Assembly: GCA_964634465.1 (NCBI GenBank)
Contig: CAZWLY010000020.1
Location: 1-63,364 of the forward strand
Length of the DNA stretch: 63,364 nt
Direction: 5' to 3'
DNA from: CAZWLY01 sp964634465
GTDB taxonomy: Bacteria > Desulfobacterota > Desulfarculia > G963662305
The notes under the pieces are model-generated. The model ran no database searches and had not been told where the DNA came from. It worked only from the letters and a program-made list of their open reading frames with translations. The position numbers and the translations under genes are program-made. Shown piece by piece: positions 42,656 through 51,997 of this stretch (the stretch's first letter is position 1; every line of letters starts with the position of its first letter).

Positions 42656-43372
42656 TCAACCCCGCTCTCGCCTTTTCCGCAGCAACCCATCCACGAATTC
42701 TTGCAACCTGGCCGCCTCGTCTTCGCTCAGGGGCTCGATCTTCTCGTACTCCGGGTCGAGGCAGGTGAGGGGCCTGAAGTGGTTGAGACGCCATGTCTCG
42801 GCGCCCGGTATCTCCTCGGCGATGGCTTCGAGGTGGGCTTCTGTCATCACGCCCGGCACAAAGGTGGTTCGGAACAGGACCTCGATGTCGGAGGCCAAAA
42901 GGAGGTCGATGGAGCGGCGGATGGCCTGGAGATCGGCCTTGACGCCGGTCAGGCGGCGGTGAAGGAACGGGTCGGCCAGGGGCGCTTTGAGGTCCATGGA
43001 CGCCGCCTCGATCAGACCGGCCTCGATCAGCGACTCGATCATCTCCGGCCGGGTGCCGTTGGTGTCCAGCTTGACCATGAACCCGGCCCTGGCCAGGGCG
43101 TCGCACATGGCCGGGAGCTCGTCGTTCAGGGTCGGTTCGCCGCCGGAGACGACCACGCCGTCGATCCAATCGACGTAGGGCTTGAGGCCTTCGATGACGA
43201 AGTCGATGGACCGGCCGGGCAGCTTGCCGGGGCTTAAGACCAGTTCATGGTTGTGGCAGAAGGGACAACGGAAGTTGCAGCCGCCCAAAAAGACGACCGA
43301 GCAGACCTGCCCCGGCCAGTCGATGAACGAGGTTTCGATGAGGCCTTTGATTTCCATGACGTCCGCCCTCAA
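42656..43372 (-). CDS. nrdG: Anaerobic ribonucleotide reductase activating enzyme
   Basis: A 238-residue radical SAM enzyme that makes the glycyl radical on NrdD. The cluster motif is CNFRCPFCHNHELV near residue 32, and the SAM region VVSGGEPTLNDEL follows. This is the longer form (with the ISTSFIDWPGQVCSVVFLGGCNF opening) common in anaerobes. It is the last gene of nrdD-thioredoxin-nrdG, and the two hairpins upstream (43379-43408 and about 43441-43470) separate it from the thioredoxin gene. Confidence 0.92.
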   Translation of the reverse strand: MRADVMEIKGLIETSFIDWPGQVCSVVFLGGCNFRCPFCHNHELVLSPGKLPGRSIDFVIEGLKPYVDWIDGVVVSGGEPTLNDELPAMCDALARAGFMVKLDTNGTRPEMIESLIEAGLIEAASMDLKAPLADPFLHRRLTGVKADLQAIRRSIDLLLASDIEVLFRTTFVPGVMTEAHLEAIAEEIPGAETWRLNHFRPLTCLDPEYEKIEPLSEDEAARLQEFVDGLLRKRRERG

Positions 43373-43378
43373 GGTGGA

Positions 43379-43408
43379 CGGACCAGAGAGCCTTAGGCCT
43401 CTGGTCCG
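43379..43408 (-). other. Hairpin ahead of nrdG
   Basis: A perfect 10-bp stem CGGACCAGAG/CTCTGGTCCG with a 10-nt loop, between the thioredoxin gene and nrdG. Another stem, GCCCGTCCG...CGGAACGGGC, is adjacent. No T-run follows on the minus strand, so they may slow transcription or protect the mRNA. Confidence 0.45.
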
Positions 43409-43472
43409 CCCGGCTGAGGGAGGGAAAGGTTATTGGGCTGCCCGTCCGACCATCGGAACGGGCGGGGGACGC

Positions 43473-43724
43473 CTAGTTGATCAGTTGACGCAAGAACTTC
43501 TTGATCGGGATCGCCCCGGAATAAACTTTCTTGTCGTCGCTGATCAGGATGGGCAGCTCGCGTTCGGCCAGCTCGACGCACTCATGGAAGGCCAACTCGG
43601 CCAAGGCCGCCGGGTTGTCCGGCGTGAGCCGCTGCTCGATTACGCCCAGGGCGTTTAGGTCGAACCCGTTTTTGATCTGTTCGCACTTACCGCAGGCAGG
43701 CTTGGTAAACAGGATCATCGACAC
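43473..43724 (-). CDS. Thioredoxin/glutaredoxin-fold mini-protein
   Basis: An 83-residue NrdH/glutaredoxin-like protein with the redox motif CGKC at residues 11-14 (FTKPACGKCEQIKNG) and the conserved cis-Pro in ELPILISDDKKVYSG. It sits between nrdD and nrdG, so it probably reduces NrdD or another RNR (inference). Length is normal for stand-alone glutaredoxins. Confidence 0.82.
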   Translation of the reverse strand: MSMILFTKPACGKCEQIKNGFDLNALGVIEQRLTPDNPAALAELAFHECVELAERELPILISDDKKVYSGAIPIKKFLRQLIN

Positions 43725-43801
43725 GTTCCCTCCTCCTTGCGCATCCTATCCCGTGTGACTCTCGTCGGTCTCCTCGATTGGCCGCCGTCGGCTCGATTCG
43801 G

Positions 43802-45934
43802 TCAACCAACCGCCGACATCAAATCCAGCCCCTCACCCGTGTCGAAGTAGGGGCCGTTCCTGAACCGATCCTTGAGTTCACCCAGCTTGCCCTTGTTCCA
43901 GGAGCTGAGCTTGGTGAAGTAGCCGGTGATCCGGGTGATGCCCTCCACCTTGTCCGAGCCGCAGTAGGGGCAGGTCGTAGTCAGGCCCCGGCTGGTCTGG
44001 TTGCAGCTCAGGCAGGTGGTGAACTCCGGCGAGAAGGCGATCTGGTCGTTCTTCGAGTTCTTGAAGGTCTTGATGATGAAGTTGGCCAGCGACTCCGGCG
44101 AGGGCCGGCTCTCGCCCAGCCAGACGTGGGTGATCGCCCCGGCTTCGATTAGGGGGTGGAAGAGGCCTTCCATCTTGACCCGCTTGATCGGGTTGATCTC
44201 GCAGCCGACGTTGTAGAGGGTCGAGTTGGTGTAGTATATCTCGCCCTCGGCCTGGTTGCCCTTGAGCACCCGGCTGGCCTGGGGGTACATCTTGGCGTCC
44301 AGTTTGGCGAAGCGGTAGGCCGTCGACTCGGCCGGCGTCTGCTCCAGAACCAGCTTGAGACCCTCGCGCTTGCCGAGGCGCTCGGCGATCAGGTTCATGT
44401 GGGCGATGACCCTGAGCCCGAACTTCATCGCCTCCTCGGAGTCGTGGAGTTGCTGGCCGGTGTGGAACTCGACCATTTCGTTGAGACCGACCATGCCCAG
44501 CAGATGCGAGGCCTTGCTGAGCCGCAGGTAGCCCTCGCCGTCGGGGTCCATGGTCAACAGCGCCAACGGGCCCTGCTGGCCGTGGTCGAGGAGTTTGGTC
44601 AGGAAGGCTCGCTTTTCTCGATGGGCCTTGGTGGCCAGCTCCATGTAGTGGGTCAGGAGCTGGAACAGCTTGGTGTCGTCGCCGTTGGCCTTGTAGGCGA
44701 TCCGGGGCAGGTTCAGGGTGACGTTCTGAAGGGCGCAATAGCGCATCTTCCAGGGCGTCTTGGCGTCCTCCAGGTCGCTTTTCTCCAACTTGAAGCTCAG
44801 GCGGCAGCACTCGGAAATCTTGGCCGTGGAGCCGCGGTCGAAGACGAAGTAGGTGTTGCCCTTCTCGGCGGCCACCCGGCAGATGTGGTGCAAGAACTCC
44901 ATGTGGCCGGGCGTCTTGAAGAACTTCTCGGTGATGTGGACCAGCGGCTTGGGGAAGAAGAAGGGCCGGCCCGAAGCGTCCCCCTCCAGGTAGACATCGA
45001 AGAGCTTCCAGATGAACTTCTGGGACAGCTCGGCGTAGTCGGCGTAGGTCTTGCCGGTGTACTCGCCGCCGGGACCGATGGCCGGTACGTCCTCGAAGTG
45101 CTTGGGCACCTCCCAGTAGAGGTTGATGTCGCTGAAGATGGCCTGGCCGCCCCGGGCCACCGCCTGTTGGGAGAACTCGAAGATGAGCATCTGGGCCAGT
45201 TGCTTGATCTGATAGTCGCTGAGTTCCTCTAAATAAGGAGCGAAGAAGATGTTGACCGCATCCCAGCCGATGGCGCCGGCGAAGTTGGATTGGAGCGCTG
45301 CAGCGAACTTGACCATGTGGGCCAAGAGCACCTCGGCGTGCCTGGCCGGCTTGGCGATCGACAGGGCGTTGGGCAGCGATAGGCCGAATTTCTTGATGTA
45401 TTCCAGTGATTGCCCGGAGCAGTAGGGCCGATCGACAAAGCCGAGATCGTGGAGGTGGATATCGCCGGCCATGTGGGCGTCGGCCACGTCCTGGCTGAAG
45501 ACGTTCAAGAGCGCGTACTCTTTCTTGATCGCCTCGGCCAGGGTCAGGTTGGTCGCCTCGGGCCCATGGGGAACGTTGGCGTTCTCCTTGTTGGGCACGG
45601 TCAGCATCTGCTCGACGTCGTAGAGGGGCACGCCCAGGCGGGTGTGCATCCGGCGGGCCTCCTCCAGACCCTTCTCGATCAGCTTGGCGTCGACCAACTC
45701 CCTGATCAGGGGCGCGGTGACCATCTTGACGTTGCCCTGGCGGATGATGTCCTCCACCTCCAGGGCGATCTCCTCGGCCGTCTCCCGCTCGATAAAGGTC
45801 TCCCGGACCAGAGCGTCGACGATGGCTCGCCGGTCCCAGGTAGCCAGGACCTCGTTGGAAGTCCTGACAAAAAGGGCCATATCCGTAGTCTCACTGCTCA
45901 GGGGGTAGCCCCGCTGCACGTCTACCCAGTTCAT
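43802..45934 (-). CDS. nrdD: Anaerobic (class III) ribonucleoside-triphosphate reductase
   Basis: A 710-residue glycyl-radical enzyme making dNTPs in the absence of oxygen. An ATP-cone domain is at residues about 20-100. The body has HDLGFVDRPYCSGQSL and GLNEMVEFHTGQQL. The C-terminus has the zinc site CLSC...CPYC and the glycyl-radical loop RITGYF. The second ATG (45934) follows GGAGG at ideal distance and is preferred over 45949. The gene is headed by NrdR-box-like sites. Confidence 0.95.
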   Translation of the reverse strand: MNWVDVQRGYPLSSETTDMALFVRTSNEVLATWDRRAIVDALVRETFIERETAEEIALEVEDIIRQGNVKMVTAPLIRELVDAKLIEKGLEEARRMHTRLGVPLYDVEQMLTVPNKENANVPHGPEATNLTLAEAIKKEYALLNVFSQDVADAHMAGDIHLHDLGFVDRPYCSGQSLEYIKKFGLSLPNALSIAKPARHAEVLLAHMVKFAAALQSNFAGAIGWDAVNIFFAPYLEELSDYQIKQLAQMLIFEFSQQAVARGGQAIFSDINLYWEVPKHFEDVPAIGPGGEYTGKTYADYAELSQKFIWKLFDVYLEGDASGRPFFFPKPLVHITEKFFKTPGHMEFLHHICRVAAEKGNTYFVFDRGSTAKISECCRLSFKLEKSDLEDAKTPWKMRYCALQNVTLNLPRIAYKANGDDTKLFQLLTHYMELATKAHREKRAFLTKLLDHGQQGPLALLTMDPDGEGYLRLSKASHLLGMVGLNEMVEFHTGQQLHDSEEAMKFGLRVIAHMNLIAERLGKREGLKLVLEQTPAESTAYRFAKLDAKMYPQASRVLKGNQAEGEIYYTNSTLYNVGCEINPIKRVKMEGLFHPLIEAGAITHVWLGESRPSPESLANFIIKTFKNSKNDQIAFSPEFTTCLSCNQTSRGLTTTCPYCGSDKVEGITRITGYFTKLSSWNKGKLGELKDRFRNGPYFDTGEGLDLMSAVG

Positions 45935-45940
45935 GAAGTC

Positions 45941-45996
45941 CTCCACCATATTGTGTGCGTATTGGTAAGCATACCCCTACATATTGGGTTAGTCAA
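45941..45996 (-). promoter_or_regulatory. nrdD promoter with two NrdR-box-like sites
   Basis: On the minus strand TTGACT (45996-45991), 17 bp, TATGCT (45973-45968) form a promoter. Two CATATTG cores on the plus strand at 45947-45953 and 45980-45986 are 33 bp apart, each within an approximately 16-bp imperfect palindrome (45974-45989 CCCCTACATATTGGGT, and 45941-45956). The spacing of about three helix turns and the sequence are like NrdR box pairs. One box fills the -35/-10 spacer, the other covers the start region. Confidence 0.7.
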
Positions 45997-46427
45997 GACA
46001 GATTTTTACAAGCATTGCAAAATTTTGTGGTGCGAGCTTCTGGTGGGGTTGTATATGGCCTTCGGGAAGGCCGAGCCGCCGGCAGGCCGGGGAACCCTTC
46101 GGAGGCGGAACTCCAGTATATAATCTTTGGGCCGGTGAAGGAAACACTTTTCTTGCTCCGGAATGAAAAAAATGGCGGAGTGTCGATTAGGGGTGCCCGT
46201 CGGGTGCCTTCAACGTGTAATATGCCGATATTTCAAATAGTTATGTGGAAATTCCACCTGGCCGAAGGCGGCGCTTTCAGGGGAGGTTGAAGGCGGCCGG
46301 CCTGGACGACGGTTGGAGAATCCGGTCGGCCTTTTGCCGATGCCTGTCCCAAATCCGGAAGGGTCGGCCGAGGGTCGTAAAAACAGCAGACAATCGGGGC
46401 CGGCCGGGGCGGGCGCGTCGGCGATTC
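45997..46427. other. Intergenic region upstream of nrdD
   Basis: About 430 bp with no gene I can support. It is more AT-rich near 45990-46030 and 46110-46240 than its surroundings. I looked for a B12 riboswitch and did not find the characteristic conserved boxes. Confidence 0.5.
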
Positions 46428-46464
46428 AAAAAGCCGGGGGCCTTGGCCGCGCTCAAGGCCCCCG
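46428..46464 (-). terminator. Terminator of the glutamate-synthase-like operon
   Basis: Minus-strand stem CGGGGGCCTTG / CAAGGCCCCCG (11 bp, 46435-46464, 8-nt loop) followed by GCTTTTTG, a clear Rho-independent terminator 9 bp after the operon's last stop. Confidence 0.8.
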
Positions 46465-46472
46465 ACCGTCGG

Positions 46473-49082
46473 CTACTCCTCGTCCCACTCCTCCAGTCCG
46501 GCCGAGCCCAGGACGGACAGGGCGACGGCCTTGACCTTGCGGTAGACCTGGTGCGGCTCCTTGGGCTGGCCGTCCACGGTCAAGAGCTCGGTGATGGGGA
46601 TGCCGAACAGCCGCTCGTTCTCCTCGAGATAGGGCTTGATCAGCTCCCAATCGGCCGGCGTGAGCTGGTCGAAGACACCGCCGTTGAGCTGCTCGTCGAT
46701 CAGCCGATGGTGGGGATCGCGCAGATAGATCGCCCCGCCCGAGGCCAGGGAGAAGAGGTTGGACCCGGGATAGGGCGTCTCCAGGGGGACGATGTTGCCG
46801 TGCTCGTCGAAGCGGATTCCGTTGAGGATGACGAAGCCGCCCCCCTTCAGCGGATCGCCGGCCATGAACGATTCGGCCAGGTAGTCGAGACAGGTGCCGT
46901 TGATGACCACCCGGGGCCGGCCGGCGGCGTTGATCATCGGCCGGCCGGCGGCGTTGCCCAGAACGAAGACCTCGCCGCCCTTGGCGCCGTAGAGGAAGGT
47001 CTGGCCGACGTCGCCGTGGACGACGAGCTTCCCCGACTTCATGATCTGGCCGAGCTGGTCCTGGGCGTTGCCGTGGACGGTGATGGTCAAGCCGTCGATG
47101 CCCGAGGCCAGGTAGTCGCCCGAGGAACCGTAGGCGTCGATGGTCACCTCCTGGGTGTTCGGGCCCAGGCCGCAGCCGAGAAAGCGCTGGCCGCGAAGCT
47201 CGTAGACCAGGAATCTTTTCCAGCCCAACCGATAGGCCTCGACCAGAAGCCGGGCGTCGCACTCGTCGCCCTCGGGCGGGAAGTCCCGGGCGTTGATGAC
47301 CAGGGCCTCCTCGCCGTCCCTGGGCGGGCGGAGTCCGATCCGGTTGGCCCAGTCGATCCTGACCAGCCTGCCGCCGCCCTCGATGACGGGCGGCAACTCG
47401 TCGAAGAAACGGTACAGGCCGGCCAGGGCGGCGTCGAGGATGGAGCGCCGGCGCTTGGTTCCGGGGTTGAACCGCCGGTCCAAGAGGGCGTTGAAGCCGT
47501 CGATCGCCGCCCAGGGATCGCTTTGGCCCAGTTGATAGAGACCCGAGATCAGTTCGTTGATCCCGTCGTAGTCGGTCTTCTTCACCTGAGCGACGACGGC
47601 CTGGCCGGTGCGGCCGTTGCCGGATATCCGGTCAAGGTCGATCGCGGCCGAGGTGATAATCTCCGGCGGCCGGCCTTTCCGGGGCTCCTGATCGGTCGGG
47701 GCGGTGATGACCCGGCCGAACTTGTCGGTGCAGACGAGCTCCCTGCCGCCGTCGCCGTTCTTCTTCAGGCTGAACATGAACGCCCCGCCGTCGGTGTGGG
47801 AGCCGCCCCTGGCGTTCCAGTACATGTCGGCCACCGGGCTGATCCGCTCGTCGTCGGCGGAGAGCGAGCGGAGCGTGGCGTCGATGGCCTGCTTCTCCGA
47901 GCAAATGAGTCCCACGTCCACCTCGCCCTGATGGAGAGCGAAGACCTGGGGCCGGAGCATGGCCGTGTCGGTGATGCCGATGAGCTGGAAATCGCCGCTG
48001 GCCGGGTCGTTGCGGGCGATGATGAAGAACCAGGGCCCGTCCGGCGCGGCGTGGATGTGGTGGCGCTGGATGGCGGCGTAGACGGCCTGCTTGTCCGGGG
48101 GCAGGTTGTCCATGTCCAGTTCGGAGGTCGGGGCCAGGGCCTCGATGACGTACTCCAAGGGGTAGCCGTAGCCCCGGATCAAGAGGTCGAACAGGAGGAC
48201 CGAGACCTCGGTGTCGGTCAAAAAGAGAGGGAAGATGTTGCGCTGGCGCAGGTACTCGCTCACGGCGTGGTAGTTGGCGAAGTCGCCGTTGTGGACCAGC
48301 GCCTCGTGCAACCCGGCGAAGGGATGGGCCCCGCCGGGATGCCAGACCCGGCCCTTGGTCGGGTAGCGCTGGTGGGCGATCCAGACGTGGGCGGCGAAGT
48401 CCTGGAGCAAGTAGTAGCGGACCACTTCCTCGGCGTAACCGACGATCTTCAAGATCATCATGTTCTTGCCGTGGGAAAGCACGAAGGCCGACTGCTTGAC
48501 CCCGGACTCGTAGAAGGTCCGATTCAGCTTGAAGCTGTTCTGATAGACCAACTCGTCCTCGACCGCGTCGGGGCTGAGGTGGCTCAGCCCCTTTTCCTCG
48601 GCGAATCGATCGAGCACCTCGGCCTTGGCCCGGACCAGGTAATAGTTGACCTGGGGCGGGCTGACCTCCAGGGAGGGAATCTCCCGAAAGTCGTCCAGGC
48701 TGCTCAGTTGGGCGGCGTGGGCGACCTCGAACTTGGCCTCGATGAACTCCCGCTCCAGCTCGCCCCTGACCTCGGGCTCCAGAAAGGCGACGGTCAAGAG
48801 GTAGTGGCTGTCCAGGGTGTCCTGATCCACGCCCAGGGCGGCCGCATCCAGGCCGACCATGGCGATGCCGCCGCCCTTGCCGTTGCCGCGGTTGTGCATC
48901 TGGCAGGAGGGCTCGAAGATGTGGCGGCCGGCTACGGGCACGGACGAGGCGAAGCCGGTCACCCCGCAACCGCCCTCGGCGGCCGGGGTATAGCCGGCGG
49001 CGGGAAGGTATCTCAACTCCCGGCGAGCGCCAATCAGCGCGGCCGGGTCGCAACGTCTGGCGGAACCGAGGAAGCCGCTCAT
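46473..49082 (-). CDS. Glutamate-synthase-like amidotransferase plus GXGXG subunit
   Basis: An 869-residue protein. The N-terminal class II glutamine amidotransferase carries the nucleophile Cys39 in EGGCGVTGFASS after a 38-residue leader that would have to be removed. Typical patches are PTKGRVWHPGGAHPFAGLHEALVHNGDF. The C-terminal half (after about residue 620) is the GltB3 GXGXG beta-helix, seen in GQTFLYGAKGGEVFVLGNAAGR and GGGFVILNG. It corresponds to GltB with the central FMN domain removed; that domain is the next gene upstream in transcription. It is the last gene of the four-gene operon and overlaps its neighbour by 4 bp. Confidence 0.85.
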   Translation of the reverse strand: MSGFLGSARRCDPAALIGARRELRYLPAAGYTPAAEGGCGVTGFASSVPVAGRHIFEPSCQMHNRGNGKGGGIAMVGLDAAALGVDQDTLDSHYLLTVAFLEPEVRGELEREFIEAKFEVAHAAQLSSLDDFREIPSLEVSPPQVNYYLVRAKAEVLDRFAEEKGLSHLSPDAVEDELVYQNSFKLNRTFYESGVKQSAFVLSHGKNMMILKIVGYAEEVVRYYLLQDFAAHVWIAHQRYPTKGRVWHPGGAHPFAGLHEALVHNGDFANYHAVSEYLRQRNIFPLFLTDTEVSVLLFDLLIRGYGYPLEYVIEALAPTSELDMDNLPPDKQAVYAAIQRHHIHAAPDGPWFFIIARNDPASGDFQLIGITDTAMLRPQVFALHQGEVDVGLICSEKQAIDATLRSLSADDERISPVADMYWNARGGSHTDGGAFMFSLKKNGDGGRELVCTDKFGRVITAPTDQEPRKGRPPEIITSAAIDLDRISGNGRTGQAVVAQVKKTDYDGINELISGLYQLGQSDPWAAIDGFNALLDRRFNPGTKRRRSILDAALAGLYRFFDELPPVIEGGGRLVRIDWANRIGLRPPRDGEEALVINARDFPPEGDECDARLLVEAYRLGWKRFLVYELRGQRFLGCGLGPNTQEVTIDAYGSSGDYLASGIDGLTITVHGNAQDQLGQIMKSGKLVVHGDVGQTFLYGAKGGEVFVLGNAAGRPMINAAGRPRVVINGTCLDYLAESFMAGDPLKGGGFVILNGIRFDEHGNIVPLETPYPGSNLFSLASGGAIYLRDPHHRLIDEQLNGGVFDQLTPADWELIKPYLEENERLFGIPITELLTVDGQPKEPHQVYRKVKAVALSVLGSAGLEEWDEE

Positions 49083-50620
49083 CGGTTGGCCTCCTTTCCG
49101 TTGTCGTTTCTGGGCCACAAGGTCTCGTCGGGCAGGGGCTCGTCGTCCGGCCAGTAGTCCTCGTGCATCAAGAATTCGGTCCGGCCGACCAGCTCCCGGA
49201 TCGATCCGAGCCCCAGCCGGGCCAGGATGTGCCTTAACTGCTCGGCCCAGGCGGCGTAAAGATTTATGATTCGCTGGGTGCCCCAGTCGAGATCGACCAT
49301 CGTCTTCAGGCCCGGGTCGGTGGTGGCGATGCCTCTCAGGCAGCCCCGGCCGCTCTCGCAACGCGAGCAGCGGATGCACTCCAGGGCGACGAGATCGGCG
49401 GTGCCGATGACCACCCCGTCGGCGCCCAGGGCGACGGCCTTGGCCATGTCCACCGCGTTGCGGATGCCGCCCGAGGCGATCAGCGTCACCTCGTCTCTGA
49501 CCCCCTCGGCCTTCAAGAACGAGTGGACCTTGGGGATGGCGTACTCGATGGGCATGGCGATGTTCTTCTTGGCGATGTCCGGGGCGGCGCCGGTGCCGCC
49601 GTAGGAGCCGTCGATGTGAATCACGTGGGCCCCGGCGTAATACGAGCCGACGGCGACCATGTCCACGTCGGTCGGGGTCGAGACCTTGACCGAGACCAGC
49701 CCGCGGGGGTTGATCTCCTTGATCCAATCGACGTGCTTCTTGTGGTCCTCGACCGAGTAGACCGAGTGGAAGGGGAAGGGCGAAAACAGCGACGAGCCGG
49801 GCACGGCCTCGCGCATCCGGGCTACCTCCGGGGTGACCTTGTCGCCCAGCAGGTGGCCGCCCAGACCGGGCTTGGCTCCCTGGGCGTACTTGAACTCGAT
49901 CATCGGTACGGCCTGGATGGTCTCTTCGCGGACGCCGAAGAGCCCGGTGGCCACCTGGGTGACGACGTGGTCGGCGTACTCGAAGAGCGGGTCGGGGAAG
50001 CCTCCCTCGCCGGTGCAGGTCAAAGTGCCCCAGGCGGCGGCGGCCTTGACCCGGGCCAGCATGGTCGAATCGGAGATCGAGCCGAAGCTCATTCCGCCGC
50101 CGTACCAGGGGACGTCGATTTTAAGTTCGGGCCGGTTGTCGTCGCTGCGCCGGTTGAGCGGGATGGACAGATCGATCGTCTCCGGATCGAGCCTGGGCTC
50201 CGGAGAGTCCATTTTGAGGCGCATCTTGTCGAAGCCGCCGCCGGTCGCCCCCCGCCACTTGGTTATCTGGGGCACGTCGCCCTTGCCCGTCTCGGCCATC
50301 AGCCAGGTGCCGACCAGTTGCTCGGCCGTCCAGCGCATGTCGCCCAGAATCCCGGCCGCCGGGTGCTCGACCAGCTTCAGCGCCCCCTGGGGGCACTTGT
50401 TGACGCAACTGTCTTCGCTCTCGGCGCAGGATCGGCCCAGGCAGAGGTAATCCCGGGGCATCTCGGGCCAGCCGGCCGCGTCGGAGAACACTCCGACCGG
50501 GCAGGCGGCCAGGCAGGTCAGGCATTCGACGCACTTGTTGCGGTTGCGTCGGATCATGTAGAGTCCGATGGCGTTGTGAAACCGACTCGGTGTGTGATTG
50601 GTGGTGCGGCTGAGTTCCAT
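49079..50620 (-). CDS. Ferredoxin-fused FMN glutamate-synthase domain protein
   Basis: A 513-residue protein. N-terminal ferredoxin: CVECLTCLAACPVGV (Cys30, 33, 36, 40), then a second Cys set in CLGRSCAESEDSCVNKCPQGA. The rest is a GltB2-type barrel: GEGGFPDPLFEY, EFKYAQGAKPGLGGHLLG, HIDGSYGGTGAAP and the 3Fe-4S loop CIRCSRCESGRGCLRGI. It should bind FMN and make glutamate from 2-oxoglutarate and ammonia supplied by the amidotransferase subunit (family inference). Electron donor is presumably ferredoxin or the MvhD subunit encoded upstream. Confidence 0.87.
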   Translation of the reverse strand: MELSRTTNHTPSRFHNAIGLYMIRRNRNKCVECLTCLAACPVGVFSDAAGWPEMPRDYLCLGRSCAESEDSCVNKCPQGALKLVEHPAAGILGDMRWTAEQLVGTWLMAETGKGDVPQITKWRGATGGGFDKMRLKMDSPEPRLDPETIDLSIPLNRRSDDNRPELKIDVPWYGGGMSFGSISDSTMLARVKAAAAWGTLTCTGEGGFPDPLFEYADHVVTQVATGLFGVREETIQAVPMIEFKYAQGAKPGLGGHLLGDKVTPEVARMREAVPGSSLFSPFPFHSVYSVEDHKKHVDWIKEINPRGLVSVKVSTPTDVDMVAVGSYYAGAHVIHIDGSYGGTGAAPDIAKKNIAMPIEYAIPKVHSFLKAEGVRDEVTLIASGGIRNAVDMAKAVALGADGVVIGTADLVALECIRCSRCESGRGCLRGIATTDPGLKTMVDLDWGTQRIINLYAAWAEQLRHILARLGLGSIRELVGRTEFLMHEDYWPDDEPLPDETLWPRNDNGKEANR

Positions 50621-50623
50621 CGT

Positions 50624-51985
50624 CTATCCCTCGGCCGGCGCTTGGGCGGCCGTCTTCTGACCAAAGATGGGCGCGAATATCTCGGCCTCCAACTCCTCGT
50701 AGAACATGGCCCGGCCGACCTCGCCCCTCAGGCGCCTGATCTCGCGGATGCCCATGGCGCCCATGACCTCCAGGAGCTGGTCGCGCCAGGCGCCGATGAG
50801 GTTCATGATCCGCTGAGCGGCCCAGGTGGGTCGAACGTCGCTGATCGCCACCGGGCAGGCGGCCGGCCGGCAGGACCGACAGTAGCGGCACTCCAGGGCC
50901 AGAAGGAGCGGCCAATCGACCACCACCCCGTCGGCCCCGCAGATGATGACCTTGGCCACGTGTTCGGCCATGGCCAACCCGCCGGAGACGAGGATCGTCA
51001 CCTGGTCCCGCAGCGTCTCGCCGACCAGGGCCAGGTGGACCTCCCGGACTGCCTCTTTGATGAAGGTTCCGTCGGGCGTCCGGCCGTGGTCGTCGGCTCG
51101 AAGATGCAGGACGCCCGCCCCGGCCTCGACCATGGCCAGGGCCTTTTTCGCCGCGCCGGCGTCGAAGTCGAAGGCGAAGCCGACGATGGCCTGAGGATGC
51201 TCGTCGGCCAGGCGGGCGGCCGTCTCCGGCGAGGCCGCGCTTCCGGTCAGCCACAGCAACTCCGGGACCTCGGCCGGCACTTCGTTCTCGATGGGCACGA
51301 CATTGTCTCCGTCCGCCATACCGGCCGGGGCCAGGAACAGGGTGTCCAGTTCGACCGCGGCTCTGGCCACGCCCTCGATAACGTTGGGCCCGAAGGGGAT
51401 TCCTGGAGGGAGCGTAAAGACCATCGGCAGTTGGAGCTCCCTGAGCGGCGGCACGGGCGTGGTCAGCCTGCCCTCGGCGTCGAAACCCAGGTGGAGGCGC
51501 CGCCGGCCGAGCTGGATGGCGGTCGAGATGTACTCCCGGCCGTGGATGCCGTCCCGGGTCGGGCGGACGATCTCGGACATGTCGGTCCACATGGCGTCGA
51601 AGCCGGGTCCGGAGAAGGGGCCGCCGTAGCCGGCGCCGGAGACGGGGATCTTGCCGGTGGTCGCCTGGTCCCAGGTGGCGGAGATGATCTTCGGCGTCCA
51701 GTACTCGTCGCCCAGCGACTCGTATTCCGGATTGAGCGTCTTCTGGATCAACCGCTGGGGGCAGGACTGGACGCACCGGAAGCAGTCGGCGCAGACGGCG
51801 TCCAGGTTGTCCTGGAGGGTGACCGGATCGATCAGACGCAGTTCGTAGGCGTTCTGGGGACAGACCTTTTTGACGCAGGTCACACAGCCGATGCAGCCCG
51901 AGGACCAGTCGATGATGCCGGAGCGGACAGGTTGGGTGAACCGGGGTTTGGCCTCGCGGGTGTGGACGTGGTACTTCTTGAACAT
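50624..51985 (-). CDS. Degenerate ferredoxin-FMN glutamate-synthase-like protein
   Basis: A 453-residue paralogue of the previous protein. The N-terminal ferredoxin has CIGCVTCVKKVCP (Cys31, 34, 37, 42) and VCADCFRCVQSCPQ. A TIM-barrel region follows with VLVSGGLAMAEHVAKVIICGADGVVVDW and a C-terminal CRYCRSCRPAACPV cluster. The motifs needed for GltB2 activity (KPGxGG and GSYGGTG) are missing, replaced by unrelated sequence (for example ADDHGRTPDG). It is probably an electron-transfer or structural subunit. Gap to the next gene is 3 bp. Confidence 0.75.
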   Translation of the reverse strand: MFKKYHVHTREAKPRFTQPVRSGIIDWSSGCIGCVTCVKKVCPQNAYELRLIDPVTLQDNLDAVCADCFRCVQSCPQRLIQKTLNPEYESLGDEYWTPKIISATWDQATTGKIPVSGAGYGGPFSGPGFDAMWTDMSEIVRPTRDGIHGREYISTAIQLGRRRLHLGFDAEGRLTTPVPPLRELQLPMVFTLPPGIPFGPNVIEGVARAAVELDTLFLAPAGMADGDNVVPIENEVPAEVPELLWLTGSAASPETAARLADEHPQAIVGFAFDFDAGAAKKALAMVEAGAGVLHLRADDHGRTPDGTFIKEAVREVHLALVGETLRDQVTILVSGGLAMAEHVAKVIICGADGVVVDWPLLLALECRYCRSCRPAACPVAISDVRPTWAAQRIMNLIGAWRDQLLEVMGAMGIREIRRLRGEVGRAMFYEELEAEIFAPIFGQKTAAQAPAEG

Positions 51986-51997
51986 CGCCTCGCTGTC

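Noticed and set aside
45935..46472. B12 riboswitch upstream of nrdD (also 58-147 before btuC)
   Set aside because: I looked for the conserved B12 box and core pieces on both strands and did not see them. The window starts too late to show any riboswitch before the barrel gene.
46245..49157. 970-codon open frame on the plus strand opposite the glutamate-synthase-like gene (also 49523-52210 plus and 2896-5064 minus)
   Set aside because: Mirror frames caused by high GC at third positions. Their translations are Gly/Asp/Gln/Arg-rich without domains, while the opposite strand encodes clear protein families.
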